Shown piece after piece: positions 48,775-57,486 of a DNA stretch of 64,000 nucleotides; within the stretch, counting starts at the first letter, position 1, and every line of letters begins with the position of its first letter. The stretch is from assembly GCF_045984285.3 (NCBI RefSeq), contig NZ_JBJQIK030000006.1, forward strand, positions 62,001 through 126,000. Direction: 5' to 3'. The stretch is from Rugamonas sp045984285. GTDB lineage: Bacteria > Pseudomonadota > Gammaproteobacteria > Burkholderiales > Burkholderiaceae_D. The position numbers and the translations under genes are program-made. The notes beneath the pieces are model-generated. The model was not told the origin of the DNA. It did not search any database and was given only the letters and a program-made list of their open reading frames with translations.

Positions 48775-49455
48775 ATGCCTACCTCGAACATCCCCGTCAT
48801 CACCATCGACGGCCCGACTGCCTCCGGCAAGGGCACCGTCGCGCACCGCGTCGCCGACCACCTTGGTTTTCATCTGCTGGACTCCGGCGCCCTGTACCGG
48901 CTGACCGCGCTGTCGGCCCTGCGCCGCGATACCGACCTCAGCGATGAGCATGCCGTGGCCAAGCTGGCCGAGCACCTGAACATCCATTTCACCGGCGACG
49001 CCGTGTTCCTGTCGCAAGAAAACGTCACCGAAGACATCCGGCAGGAAGTTGTTGGCAATACTGCATCAAAGATTGCTGCTTTGCCAGCAGTGCGCCAGGC
49101 CCTGTACGGGCTGCAGCTGGGCTTCCGCAAGGCGCCAGGCCTCGTGGCGGACGGCCGGGACATGGGCACGGTGATCTTTCCCCACGCCCAGCTGAAGGTG
49201 TTTTTGACCGCCAGCGTGGAGGCGCGGGCCGAACGCCGCTATAAGCAATTGATTGGCAAGGGAATTTCTGCTAATATGCAAGACCTCCTGATGGATTTGA
49301 AAGCGCGGGACGACCGGGATACGAACCGGGCCATCGCGCCACTCGTCCCAGCAGAGGGGGCGCATGTCCTGGATACCTCGAATATGTCGGCCGATGCCGC
49401 CGTAGAACAGGTGCTCCAGTGGTATGCGGCCATCGGGAAGAATGTTGGTGCCTAG
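48775..49455 (+). CDS. cmk: Cytidylate kinase
   Basis: This 226-residue kinase phosphorylates CMP and dCMP. P-loop ITIDGPTASGKGTVA, LLDSGALYRLTAL, the nucleotide-binding GLVADGRDMGTVIFPHA, and the lid RDDRDTNRAIAPL are all present. Placement just before rpsA is widely conserved in proteobacteria. Confidence 0.96.
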   Translation: MPTSNIPVITIDGPTASGKGTVAHRVADHLGFHLLDSGALYRLTALSALRRDTDLSDEHAVAKLAEHLNIHFTGDAVFLSQENVTEDIRQEVVGNTASKIAALPAVRQALYGLQLGFRKAPGLVADGRDMGTVIFPHAQLKVFLTASVEARAERRYKQLIGKGISANMQDLLMDLKARDDRDTNRAIAPLVPAEGAHVLDTSNMSADAAVEQVLQWYAAIGKNVGA

Positions 49456-49547
49456 GCGCGCTCTGTGCGCCGAAGCGTGTGTTTAACCCTAACCCAGTTG
49501 AAGTCCCATAGTGGGAGCCTTGCTGGCTAACCTGGAAGTTAATTTAA

Positions 49548-51224
49548 ATGGAAAGTTTCGCAGCCCTCTTCGAAGAGTCCCTGTCGCGTCAAGACATGCG
49601 CTCTGGCGAAGTGATCTCCGCTGAAGTCGTGCGTCTGGACCACAACTTTGTTATCGTCAACGCCGGCCTGAAATCGGAAGCTTTCATCCCTGTTGAAGAA
49701 TTCAAGAATGACCAAGGCGAACTGGAAGTCAAAGTAGGCGACTTCGTTTCCGTGGCCATCGAATCGCTGGAAAATGGTTTCGGCGATACCATCCTGTCGC
49801 GCGACAAGGCCAAGCGTCTGGCTTCGTGGCTGGCGCTGGAAAAAGCAATGGAATCCGGCGAGATCGTCGTCGGTACCGTCAATGGCAAAGTCAAGGGCGG
49901 CCTGACCGTTCTGACCAACGGCATCCGCGCGTTCCTGCCAGGTTCGCTGGTGGACACCCGTCCTGTCAAAGACACCACCCCGTTCGAAGGCAAGACCCTC
50001 GAATTCAAGGTTATCAAACTGGACCGCAAGCGTAACAACGTCGTTCTGTCCCGCCGCGCCGTCATCGAAGCTTCGATGGGCGAAGAGCGTCAGAAACTGA
50101 TGGAAACGCTGAAAGAAGGCACCGTGGTGACCGGCGTTGTGAAGAACATCACCGACTACGGCGCGTTCGTGGACCTGGGCGGCATCGACGGCCTGCTGCA
50201 CATCACCGACCTGGCATGGCGCCGCGTGCGTCACCCATCGGAAGTGCTGACCGTGGGTCAAGAGATCACCGCCAAAGTGCTGAAGTACGATCAGGAGAAG
50301 AACCGTGTGTCCCTGGGCGTGAAGCAGCTGGGCGACGATCCTTGGACCGGCCTGTCGCGTCGTTACCCGCAAGGCACCCGCCTGTTCGGTAAAGTCACCA
50401 ACCTGACCGACTACGGCGCGTTCGTGGAAGTGGAACAGGGCATCGAAGGCCTGGTGCACGTTTCCGAAATGGACTGGACCAACAAGAACGTGGCTCCGAA
50501 CAAGGTTGTCCAGCTGGGCGACGAAGTGGAAGTCATGGTTCTGGAAATCGACGAAGAGCGTCGTCGTATTTCGCTGGGCATGAAGCAGTGCAAGGCCAAT
50601 CCTTGGGACGACTTCGGCGTGACCCACAAGAAGGGCGACAAGGTCAAGGGCGCGATCAAGTCGATCACCGACTTCGGCGTGTTCATCGGCCTGGCTGGCA
50701 ACATCGACGGCCTGGTGCACCTGTCCGACCTGTCCTGGACCGAGCCTGGCGAAGAAGCCGTGCGCAAGTTCAAGAAGGGCGACGAGCTGGAAGCGGTTGT
50801 TCTGGCCATCGACGTGGAACGCGAGCGCGTTTCGCTGGGCGTGAAGCAACTGGAAGGCGACCCATTCAACAACTACGCTGCCATGAACGACAAGGGTTCC
50901 CTGGTCACCGGCACCGTGAAGTCGGTTGAGCCTAAAGGTGTTGTGGTGCAGCTGTCCGACGAAGTTGAAGGCTACCTGCGCGCTTCCGAAATCTCCCGCG
51001 ACCGCGTGGAAGATGCCGGCACCCACTTCAAGGTTGGCGACAGCGTTGAAGCCCTGGTCATCAACATCGACCGCAAAGCTCGCAGCATCCAGCTGTCCAT
51101 CAAGGCGAAGGACAATGCTGATACCGCTGAAGCCATGCAGAAGATGGCAGCTGACAGCAGCGCCGCATCGGGCACCACCAGCCTGGGCGCACTGCTGAAA
51201 GCCAAGATGGACAACAAGAACTAA
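49548..51224 (+). CDS. rpsA: 30S ribosomal protein S1
   Basis: This 558-residue protein has six S1 RNA-binding repeats; repeats 3-6 are nearly identical in key blocks such as ITDYGAFVDLGGIDGLLHIT and VEQGIEGLVHVSEMDWTNKN. It brings mRNA to the ribosome and aids unfolding of structured leaders. Codon use is more biased (less GC-extreme) than the neighbours, as expected for a highly expressed gene. A 92-nt leader separates it from cmk. Confidence 0.97.
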   Translation: MESFAALFEESLSRQDMRSGEVISAEVVRLDHNFVIVNAGLKSEAFIPVEEFKNDQGELEVKVGDFVSVAIESLENGFGDTILSRDKAKRLASWLALEKAMESGEIVVGTVNGKVKGGLTVLTNGIRAFLPGSLVDTRPVKDTTPFEGKTLEFKVIKLDRKRNNVVLSRRAVIEASMGEERQKLMETLKEGTVVTGVVKNITDYGAFVDLGGIDGLLHITDLAWRRVRHPSEVLTVGQEITAKVLKYDQEKNRVSLGVKQLGDDPWTGLSRRYPQGTRLFGKVTNLTDYGAFVEVEQGIEGLVHVSEMDWTNKNVAPNKVVQLGDEVEVMVLEIDEERRRISLGMKQCKANPWDDFGVTHKKGDKVKGAIKSITDFGVFIGLAGNIDGLVHLSDLSWTEPGEEAVRKFKKGDELEAVVLAIDVERERVSLGVKQLEGDPFNNYAAMNDKGSLVTGTVKSVEPKGVVVQLSDEVEGYLRASEISRDRVEDAGTHFKVGDSVEALVINIDRKARSIQLSIKAKDNADTAEAMQKMAADSSAASGTTSLGALLKAKMDNKN

Positions 51225-51244
51225 GACTTCTCTGCGAAACGTAG

Positions 51245-51550
51245 ATGACCAAGTCCGAATTGATCAACCGCCTGGCTGAGCGCTATTCCCAGCTGGTGGC
51301 CAAGGATGCGGAGTATGCCGTCAAGACGATTCTTGATGCGATGACCGGTGCTTTATCGAGCGGCCAGCGTATCGAGATTCGTGGCTTCGGCAGCTTTGCA
51401 CTGAACAGCAGGCCGCCACGCATCGGGCGTAACCCGAAGTCCGGCGACAAGGTGATGGTGCCCGAAAAACGGGTGCCCCACTTCAAGCCGGGCAAGCAGT
51501 TGCGCGAGCGGGTCGATGCGATGGTCGGGCAACCGATCATCGAGGACTGA
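51245..51550 (+). CDS. ihfB: Integration host factor subunit beta
   Basis: This 101-residue DNA-bending protein of the HU/IHF family has TKSELINRLAERYSQLVAKD, the arm RIGRNPKSGDKVMVPEKRVP and the beta-saddle IEIRGFGSF. It pairs with IHF-alpha. It is co-transcribed with rpsA (20-bp gap), the classic cmk-rpsA-ihfB order, and followed by a terminator. Confidence 0.96.
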   Translation: MTKSELINRLAERYSQLVAKDAEYAVKTILDAMTGALSSGQRIEIRGFGSFALNSRPPRIGRNPKSGDKVMVPEKRVPHFKPGKQLRERVDAMVGQPIIED

Positions 51551-51571
51551 GTCTCTGCAAATGAGAGTCTG

Positions 51572-51604
51572 AAAGGGGCGGGCCGTGGCCTGCCCCTTTT
51601 TTTT
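51572..51604 (+). terminator. Intrinsic terminator after ihfB
   Basis: Stem AAAGGGGC / GCCCCTTT (with inner GG-CC pairs) followed by a run of T. Confidence 0.88.
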
Positions 51605-51624
51605 GAAACAGAGGATGCTAAACG

Positions 51625-51924
51625 ATGAAAATAATTTCCACTGTTGTTGGCGTTGTGTTGTTTGTCCTGTTCTTTGGTTTTGCCCTCAAAAATACGCAGG
51701 AAGTTGACCTGCACCTGTTCCTCAATTACGAATTGCGCGGCCCCCTGGTGCTGATGCTGCTCGTGTTCTTCGTGGCTGGCGCCGTCCTTGGCGTGCTGGC
51801 GCTGACGCCCACCGTGTTCCGCCACCGGCGCGAATCGACGAAGCAGAAAACCACCATCCAGTCGCTGCAGATTTCGGCCCTCAAGGCCAACCAGGCGCCT
51901 GACAGCGTGAACGCGCAGCAGTAA
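51625..51924 (+). CDS. lapA: LapA family inner-membrane protein
   Basis: This 99-residue protein has two transmembrane helices (VVGVVLFVLFFGFALKN and LVLMLLVFFVAGAVLGVLAL), a domain formerly called DUF1049, and a coiled tail. With LapB it controls LpxC turnover and LPS assembly in enterobacteria. It lies 13 bp upstream of lapB. Confidence 0.9.
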   Translation: MKIISTVVGVVLFVLFFGFALKNTQEVDLHLFLNYELRGPLVLMLLVFFVAGAVLGVLALTPTVFRHRRESTKQKTTIQSLQISALKANQAPDSVNAQQ

Positions 51925-51937
51925 TCAAGGACTTCTC

Positions 51938-53113
51938 ATGGATTTTGAAATCTGGTGGCTGCTGGGCATCCCGGCATTCTTCGGCCTTGGATGGATTGCT
52001 GCGCGTGTGGATATCCGCCAGCTCGTGTCCGAATCGCGCACGCTGCCGCGCGGTTACTTCAAGGGCCTCAATCATTTACTGAACGACCAGCCGGACAAGG
52101 CGATCGATTCCTTCATCGAGATCGTGAAGCTCGACCCGGAAACGGTGGAGATGCACTTCGCCCTCGGCAACCTGTTCCGCCGCCGCGGCGAGACCGAGCG
52201 CGCGATCCGCGTGCACCAGAACCTGCTGTCGCGTCCCGATCTGCCGGCCGACGAGCGCGCACATGCCGAATATGAGCTGGGCCAGGATTACCTGAAGGCC
52301 GGCCTGCTGGACCGCGCCGAGGAAACCTATAACCGCCTGCTGGAAACCTCATACGCGGTGCAGGCGCGCCGCGCGCTGCTGGAGATCTTCCAGCGCGAGA
52401 AGGAGTGGGAGCGCGCTATCGAAGCCGCCATCGGCCTGCAGGAAGCAGGCGCCGGCACGCGCCAGAAAGAGATCGCGCAGTTCTACTGCGAGCTGGCGCA
52501 GGACGCGCTGGTGAAGCTGCATCCGGAGGAGGCCACGCCGCTGCTGGAGAAGGCGCTGCAGGCCGACCGCACCAACGTACGCGCCACGATCCTGTGCGGC
52601 GACGTGCAGCTGGCGCAGGGCGATGTGGAAGGCGCGCTGACGACCTGGCGCCGCGTGGAGCAGCAAAGCGTGCCGCACGTTGCGCTGGTGGCGCAGCGCC
52701 TGATGGACGGCTACCGCAAGGTGGGCCGTCCGCAGGAGGGCCTCAGCCTGCTGCGTTCCTACCTGGAGCAGGCCTCGTCCATCGACCTGCTGGAAGTAGT
52801 GTTCAAGGCCGTCAGCGAACTGGAAGGCACGGAAGCCGCGCGCCAGCTGGTGGGCAATGAGCTGCGCCGCACGCCGACGCTGCTGGGCCTCGACAAGTTC
52901 CTGGAAGCGCGCATGCTGGATGCGCCGCCCACCGTGATGACCGAGCTCACCATGGTAAAGAACCTGGTGCATGGCTACACCCAGAAACTGGCGCGCTACC
53001 AGTGCAGCCACTGCGGCTTCAAGGCGCGCCAGTTCTACTGGCACTGCCCCGGCTGCAGCCGCTGGGAGACCTATCCGCCGCGCCGTACCGAAGAACTGAA
53101 TGTGATGAACTGA
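51938..53113 (+). CDS. lapB: LPS assembly protein LapB
   Basis: This 391-residue protein has an N-terminal membrane anchor (WWLLGIPAFFGLGWIAA), a row of TPR repeats (about residues 35-330) and a C-terminal rubredoxin-like zinc ribbon with C356, C359, C370 and C373. LapB (YciM) links LpxC to FtsH proteolysis to balance LPS and phospholipid. It forms an operon with lapA, and with the heptose kinase downstream (10-bp gap), all serving LPS. Confidence 0.95.
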   Translation: MDFEIWWLLGIPAFFGLGWIAARVDIRQLVSESRTLPRGYFKGLNHLLNDQPDKAIDSFIEIVKLDPETVEMHFALGNLFRRRGETERAIRVHQNLLSRPDLPADERAHAEYELGQDYLKAGLLDRAEETYNRLLETSYAVQARRALLEIFQREKEWERAIEAAIGLQEAGAGTRQKEIAQFYCELAQDALVKLHPEEATPLLEKALQADRTNVRATILCGDVQLAQGDVEGALTTWRRVEQQSVPHVALVAQRLMDGYRKVGRPQEGLSLLRSYLEQASSIDLLEVVFKAVSELEGTEAARQLVGNELRRTPTLLGLDKFLEARMLDAPPTVMTELTMVKNLVHGYTQKLARYQCSHCGFKARQFYWHCPGCSRWETYPPRRTEELNVMN

Positions 53114-53123
53114 GGGGCACGCC

Positions 53124-54071
53124 GTGAGCACTACTCCAATCGTCTATAAAGCCCCGGACCTCGACAAGGTGCGCATCCTCGTGGTCGGCGACGTGATGCT
53201 GGACCGTTACTGGTTCGGCGACGTGAGCCGCATTTCGCCGGAAGCGCCGGTGCCGGTGGTGCGCATCGAGAAGCGCGAAGCGCGCCTGGGCGGCGCCGCC
53301 AACGTGGCGCGCAATGCCGCAGCGCTGGGCGCGCATGCCGGCCTGCTGGGTATCGTCGGCGCCGACGAAGCGGGCACGCAGGTGGAGCAGCTGCTGGAAG
53401 GCGGCGGCATCCACAGCTACCTGAAACGCGACGAAGCCATCTCCACCATCATCAAGCTGCGCGTGATCGGCCGCCAGCAGCAGATGCTGCGCATCGACTT
53501 TGAAGAGCCGCCAAGCGATACCGTGCTGCGCAACAAGCTGATGCAGTTCAAGACGCTGCTGCCGGACTATAACGTCATCATCCTGTCCGACTATGCCAAG
53601 GGATCGCTGGTGAACGTGGCGGACATGATTGCCTCGGCCCGTGCCGAAGGCAAGGTGGTGATGGTCGATCCGAAGGGCGACGACTTCACGCGCTACGCGG
53701 GCGCCACGGTGCTCACCCCGAACAAGGGCGAACTGAAACGCATCGTAGGCAGCTGGAGCAGCGAGGAGCAGCTCACCACCAAGGCGCAGAACCTGCGCGC
53801 CGAACTGAAGCTGGATGCGCTGCTGCTCACGCGTTCGGAAGAGGGCATGACCCTGTTCACCGCCGACGACAAGTTCCACATCCCGGCCGATGCGCGCGAA
53901 GTGTTTGACGTATCCGGCGCGGGCGATACGGTAATCGCCACCATGGCGGCCATGCTCGGCGCGGGCGCCAGCTGGAACGAAGCGGTGCAGACCGCCAACC
54001 GCGCGGGCGGCATCGTGGTCGGCAAATTGGGCACGGCGACCGTCACCCGCGAAGAGTTGTTCAACACTTGA
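53124..54071 (+). CDS. rfaE1: D-glycero-beta-D-manno-heptose-7-phosphate kinase
   Basis: This 315-residue PfkB-family kinase opens with VRILVVGDVMLDRYWFGDVS and RLGGAANVARNAAALGA, and has the catalytic DVSGAGDTVIA near the end. It phosphorylates heptose-7-P for ADP-heptose and LPS core synthesis. There is no C-terminal cytidylyltransferase domain, so it is the separate HldA/RfaE1 form; the adenylyltransferase gene is elsewhere. Confidence 0.94.
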   Translation: MSTTPIVYKAPDLDKVRILVVGDVMLDRYWFGDVSRISPEAPVPVVRIEKREARLGGAANVARNAAALGAHAGLLGIVGADEAGTQVEQLLEGGGIHSYLKRDEAISTIIKLRVIGRQQQMLRIDFEEPPSDTVLRNKLMQFKTLLPDYNVIILSDYAKGSLVNVADMIASARAEGKVVMVDPKGDDFTRYAGATVLTPNKGELKRIVGSWSSEEQLTTKAQNLRAELKLDALLLTRSEEGMTLFTADDKFHIPADAREVFDVSGAGDTVIATMAAMLGAGASWNEAVQTANRAGGIVVGKLGTATVTREELFNT

Positions 54072-54166
54072 GTTAGCTCAAGCATAAACAGTCAACACCA
54101 GCCGTATCCTTCACGTTCAAGTGGCTCCGGGGCGTCCCGCTCCGGCCACCTTTCCTGGAGGAAGAC

Positions 54167-54466
54167 ATGATGAAGAAGCTGATGATGGCTGTGGCGTTCA
54201 TCGCCGCAACGATGGGCAGCGCACTGGCCCAGGTTGATGTCAACAAGGCCGACCAGGCCGCGCTGGACTCGGTGAAGGGCATTGGTCCGGCGAAGTCCAA
54301 AGCCATCATGGAAGAGCGCGCGAAAGCGCCGTTCAAGGACTGGGCTGACCTGGAAAGCCGCGTGAAAGGCATCGGCGAGAAGAACGCCATCAAGCTGTCC
54401 GAAGCGGGCCTGCAGGTGAACGGCAAGTCGCGCGACGGCACAGCGCCTAAACAGGCTGGCAAGTAA
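54167..54466 (+). CDS. ComEA-like helix-hairpin-helix DNA-binding protein
   Basis: This 99-residue exported protein has a signal peptide (MMKKLMMAVAFIAATMGSAL, cut after ALA). Two HhH motifs follow: VNKADQAALDSVKGIGPAKS and WADLESRVKGIGEKNA. ComEA-type proteins bind incoming DNA in the periplasm during natural transformation and act as a ratchet. A similar role is plausible, although a soluble one-domain protein of this kind can also serve elsewhere. Confidence 0.9.
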   Translation: MMKKLMMAVAFIAATMGSALAQVDVNKADQAALDSVKGIGPAKSKAIMEERAKAPFKDWADLESRVKGIGEKNAIKLSEAGLQVNGKSRDGTAPKQAGK

Positions 54467-54474
54467 GACGGGAA

Positions 54475-54494
54475 GCCCCCACGCAGGTGGGGGC
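54475..54494. terminator. Intrinsic terminator between comEA-like and the convergent gene
   Basis: An 8-bp perfect stem (GCCCCCAC / GTGGGGGC). T runs are poor on both strands, so strength is uncertain. Confidence 0.55.
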
Positions 54495-54498
54495 CATG

Positions 54499-54918
54499 TT
54501 ATTTCTCTTCCTGCTCTTGCTGCGCCCTCTGCTTTTCCAGCGCCTCGGCTGCCGCGATAAGTCTATCTGCATTGCGCTTCATCTCTGCTTGTGCAGCTGC
54601 AACGCCCGAGCCGGTCTCGAAGGCCGCGAGGATGGTGGCCGTCATCGTAGCGTTCATTGCCCCGATCCCCAGGCCGACGGCGATTCCCGTGCTGATCGCA
54701 GTGACGATGATGGTAGTCTTCAGGCTTCTGATCTGTGCCTGTATGTCAGCCACCATCGCTTCGATGCGATCAAAACGTTGCCTGTCCTCGATCTCGCGTT
54801 CATTCATCAGGGCGATATAGCCGTCCACGGTAGCCTGAAACGTGGCAGCGCGGCCACTTACTCTTGCCTCAACGGTTGCGATCCTGGCTTCCATCTCATC
54901 ACGCGACGGGTAGTCCAT
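54499..54918 (-). CDS. Coiled-coil membrane protein of unknown function
   Basis: This is a 139-residue protein. The N-terminal helices (RDEMEARIATVEARVSGRAA and RQRFDRIEAMVADIQAQI) are followed by one or two hydrophobic stretches (TTIIVTAISTGIAVGLGIGA) and a charged C-terminal helix ending QRAQQEQEEK. The layout resembles small phage-type or DUF1640-like coiled-coil membrane proteins; no function is assigned. GGAG lies 11 bases before ATG 54918. Confidence 0.7.
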   Translation of the reverse strand: MDYPSRDEMEARIATVEARVSGRAATFQATVDGYIALMNEREIEDRQRFDRIEAMVADIQAQIRSLKTTIIVTAISTGIAVGLGIGAMNATMTATILAAFETGSGVAAAQAEMKRNADRLIAAAEALEKQRAQQEQEEK

Positions 54919-55008
54919 ACGGTACTCCGGGATAGGTTAATCCTAAAATCCGAGTGCCGCTTAAGTATCGTGAAATTCCGCGCCGTATGGTTTGCCGCGG
55001 GTCAGTGC

Positions 55009-55485
55009 TCAGGCGCCGCGAACGGCAGCTTCAATCTTCGCCACGTCGATCTTGCCCATTTCCATCATGGCTGCAAAGGCGCGTTTGGCGACGTCGCCGC
55101 CTTGTTTCATGGCCTCGGTCAGCGCGCGCGGCGTGATCTGCCATGACAGGCCCCATTTGTCCTTGCACCAGCCGCAGGCGCTTTCCTGGCCGCCGTTGCC
55201 GACGATGGCGTTCCAGTAGCGGTCGGTTTCCGCCTGGTCTTCGGTGGCGATCTGGAAAGAGAAGGCTTCGCTTTGCTTGAAGGCGTCGCCGCCGTTGAGG
55301 CCGAGGCAGGGAATGCCGCAGACCGTGAACTCGACTGTCAGAACCTGGCCGGCCTTACCGCCCGGAAAATCGCCGGGGGCGCGGTGCACGGCGCCGACGC
55401 TACTGTCGGGAAAGATGCTGGCGTAGAAATTGGCAGCCTCTTCAGCATCCCGGCTGTACCACAGACAGATCGTGTTCTTGTTCAT
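55009..55485 (-). CDS. VOC family protein (PhnB/3-demethylubiquinone methyltransferase-like fold)
   Basis: This 158-residue protein has NTICLWYSRDAEEAANFYAS, the IFPDS block and ACGWCKDKWGLSWQITPRAL, diagnostic of the PhnB-like branch of the vicinal-oxygen-chelate superfamily. Members are often small metal-dependent enzymes of unknown substrate. It starts 9 bp after the stop of the upstream oxidoreductase and overlaps its ribosome site, so it is an operon partner. Confidence 0.9.
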   Translation of the reverse strand: MNKNTICLWYSRDAEEAANFYASIFPDSSVGAVHRAPGDFPGGKAGQVLTVEFTVCGIPCLGLNGGDAFKQSEAFSFQIATEDQAETDRYWNAIVGNGGQESACGWCKDKWGLSWQITPRALTEAMKQGGDVAKRAFAAMMEMGKIDVAKIEAAVRGA

Positions 55486-55494
55486 CCTGGTCTC

Positions 55495-57258
55495 CTATTT
55501 AACGGTCAAGGGCAGGTTGGCAAGGAAGGAGTGGATCTGCGAAACAACCGCCGCACCTTCGCCGACGCCTGCTGCCACACGCTTGGTGGAGCCCGCGCGC
55601 ACGTCGCCGATGGCGAACACGCCTGGCACGCTGGTCTCCAGCGCGGCGCGGTCGGGCATATCGGCAGGATACACGCCTTTGGCGAAATTGGCCTTGCACT
55701 GCGCTTTCGTGACGTCGAAGCCGGTGCGGATAAAGCCTTGTGGATCAACGTCAACGCCGCAGTCGCTCAGCCAGTCGGTATTCGGATCGGCGCCGATGAA
55801 GAGGAAGAGGCGGCACACGTCGTAGACCTTCTCGCCCAGCGAGCGGTTATTACGCACGCGGACCTGCTTCAGCCCTTCTTCGTCGCCTTCCAGCCCCACC
55901 ACTTCCTCATGCGTGTGCAGCACGATGTTCGGCGTGGCCTTGATACGGTCGATCAGGTAGGTGGACATGGTCGCTTTGAGCCCGTCGCCGCGGATCACCA
56001 TATGCACCTTCGATGCATGCGAGGACAGGAAAACGGCCGCCTGGCCTGCCGAATTGCCGGCGCCGACCAGGATGACTTCTTCCGTCTTGCACAGGTTCGC
56101 CTCAATGCGCGAGGCCCAGTAGTAAATGCCCTTGCCTTCAAACTGTTTGATGTTGGCCAGCGGCGGCCTGCGGTAGCGCGCGCCGCAGGACAGCACCACG
56201 CTCCTGCCCTGTACCTGCGTGCCGTCTTCGAACTCCACGCGCAGAGGATAGGTGTCGCAGATCAGCCGCGCGGCATGCGCGGGAATCGCTACTTCCACGC
56301 CGAACTTCTGCGCCTGCACGTAGGCGCGTCCGGCCAGCGCGCTGCCGGAAATGCCGGTCGGGAAGCCGAGATAGTTTTCGATGCGGGCGCTCGCTGCGGC
56401 CTGCCCGCCATAGGCGCGCTGTTCGAGTGCCAGCACCGACAGGCCTTCCGAGCCTGCATACACGGCGGTCGCCAGCCCGGCAGGACCGGCGCCGACCACG
56501 ATCACATCCCATACTTTTTCCGGGTCGAGGTCGGGCAGCAGGCCGAGGCAGCGGCCCATCTCGGCATTGCCCGGGTTCTTCTTCACGCTGCCGTCCGGGC
56601 ACACCACCAGCGGCCAGTCCTCGGCCGTGGGCTGGTAGTACTCGCACAGCGTGCGCGCCTGCGCATCGGTCTTCGGATCGAGGATGGTGTGCGGATAGGC
56701 GTTACTGGTCAGGAAGCTCTGCAGGTAGAACAGGCGGTCGTTGCCGGCCGGCGCCACCAGCACCGGTCCGCCGGAGTTGATCTCCAGCAGGCCCATGCGG
56801 CGCAGGATCAGCGCACGCACGATGCGTTCGCCCAGCTCCGCCTCCGCGATCACGAGCGCGCGCAGGTTTTCCGGCGAGATGACGATCACTTCGGTTTCGC
56901 CGTTGGCCGTTGCGTTGACGAGGGAAGGGCGGCCCGCCAGTTGCGACACCTCCGCGGTGAAGTGGCCCGGCCCGTGTTCGGTAATGAAGGAGGTATTGCC
57001 CAGGCCATCGTAGCGGCAGATCACGATGCTGCCCTTCAGCGTGACCAGCATGCCGAAGCTGGTGTGCCCGGCTTCGAGGATGCGCACCCCGTTGCCGTAA
57101 GTGCGCACCGTGCCGAAGCGCGCCAGCCGGTGCATTTCCTGTTCCGTCAGCGTCGGGAACATCTGGTGGCGGCGGCTCTCCAGCGAGGAGTTGGCCACCG
57201 GGTCTTGCTTGCTCGCCTCCGGCACCAGCTCAGGGGCAGTCAATCTCATGTTCGCCAT
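55495..57258 (-). CDS. Cyclic-nucleotide-binding/thioredoxin-reductase-like FAD-dependent oxidoreductase
   Basis: This 587-residue fusion has an N-terminal CNB (cAMP-type) domain (RILEAGHTSFGMLVTLKGSI, PGHFTAEVSQLAG) over about residues 45-150. A middle thioredoxin-like segment follows, then a TrxR-like FAD/NAD(P)H domain from about residue 245 (VWDVIVVGAGPAGLATAVYA, later VILVGAGNSAGQAAVFL). The redox CxxC of true thioredoxin reductase is absent: the site reads GIYYWASRIEANLC. It therefore uses another electron acceptor or a distant Cys. ATG 57258 is chosen over an in-frame TTG 57288. A VOC protein follows. Confidence 0.9.
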   Translation of the reverse strand: MANMRLTAPELVPEASKQDPVANSSLESRRHQMFPTLTEQEMHRLARFGTVRTYGNGVRILEAGHTSFGMLVTLKGSIVICRYDGLGNTSFITEHGPGHFTAEVSQLAGRPSLVNATANGETEVIVISPENLRALVIAEAELGERIVRALILRRMGLLEINSGGPVLVAPAGNDRLFYLQSFLTSNAYPHTILDPKTDAQARTLCEYYQPTAEDWPLVVCPDGSVKKNPGNAEMGRCLGLLPDLDPEKVWDVIVVGAGPAGLATAVYAGSEGLSVLALEQRAYGGQAAASARIENYLGFPTGISGSALAGRAYVQAQKFGVEVAIPAHAARLICDTYPLRVEFEDGTQVQGRSVVLSCGARYRRPPLANIKQFEGKGIYYWASRIEANLCKTEEVILVGAGNSAGQAAVFLSSHASKVHMVIRGDGLKATMSTYLIDRIKATPNIVLHTHEEVVGLEGDEEGLKQVRVRNNRSLGEKVYDVCRLFLFIGADPNTDWLSDCGVDVDPQGFIRTGFDVTKAQCKANFAKGVYPADMPDRAALETSVPGVFAIGDVRAGSTKRVAAGVGEGAAVVSQIHSFLANLPLTVK

Positions 57259-57384
57259 TGCGCATCCATAGTCAAAATCGTTCTGCAATCGACTGTAAGT
57301 CTAACCGATGGCAGCAGGGCGCAACAGGCGCGTCTTCCCTTTTGAAGAGGGCGCACGATAGAAGAATCCGCTTTACAGCCTGCC

Positions 57385-57400
57385 ATGTAAGCGGTTACAT
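57385..57400. promoter_or_regulatory. LacI-type operator 1
   Basis: ATGTAAGCGGTTACAT has perfect 6-bp arms and shares its core with the palindrome 61 bp downstream. It lies upstream of the LacI gene. Confidence 0.7.
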
Positions 57401-57444
57401 TGGCGGACATTCCAAAAAATAAAAGCAATTTATTGCTCGCTGCG

Positions 57445-57464
57445 AAATGTAACCGGTTACATTT
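57445..57464. promoter_or_regulatory. LacI-type operator 2
   Basis: AAATGTAACCGGTTACATTT is a perfect 20-bp palindrome with the central CG typical of LacI/GalR operators. It ends 22 bp before the lacI-type ATG, so the gene is probably autoregulated. Confidence 0.8.
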
Positions 57465-57486
57465 TGCGGCCGGGACAGGAGATAGC

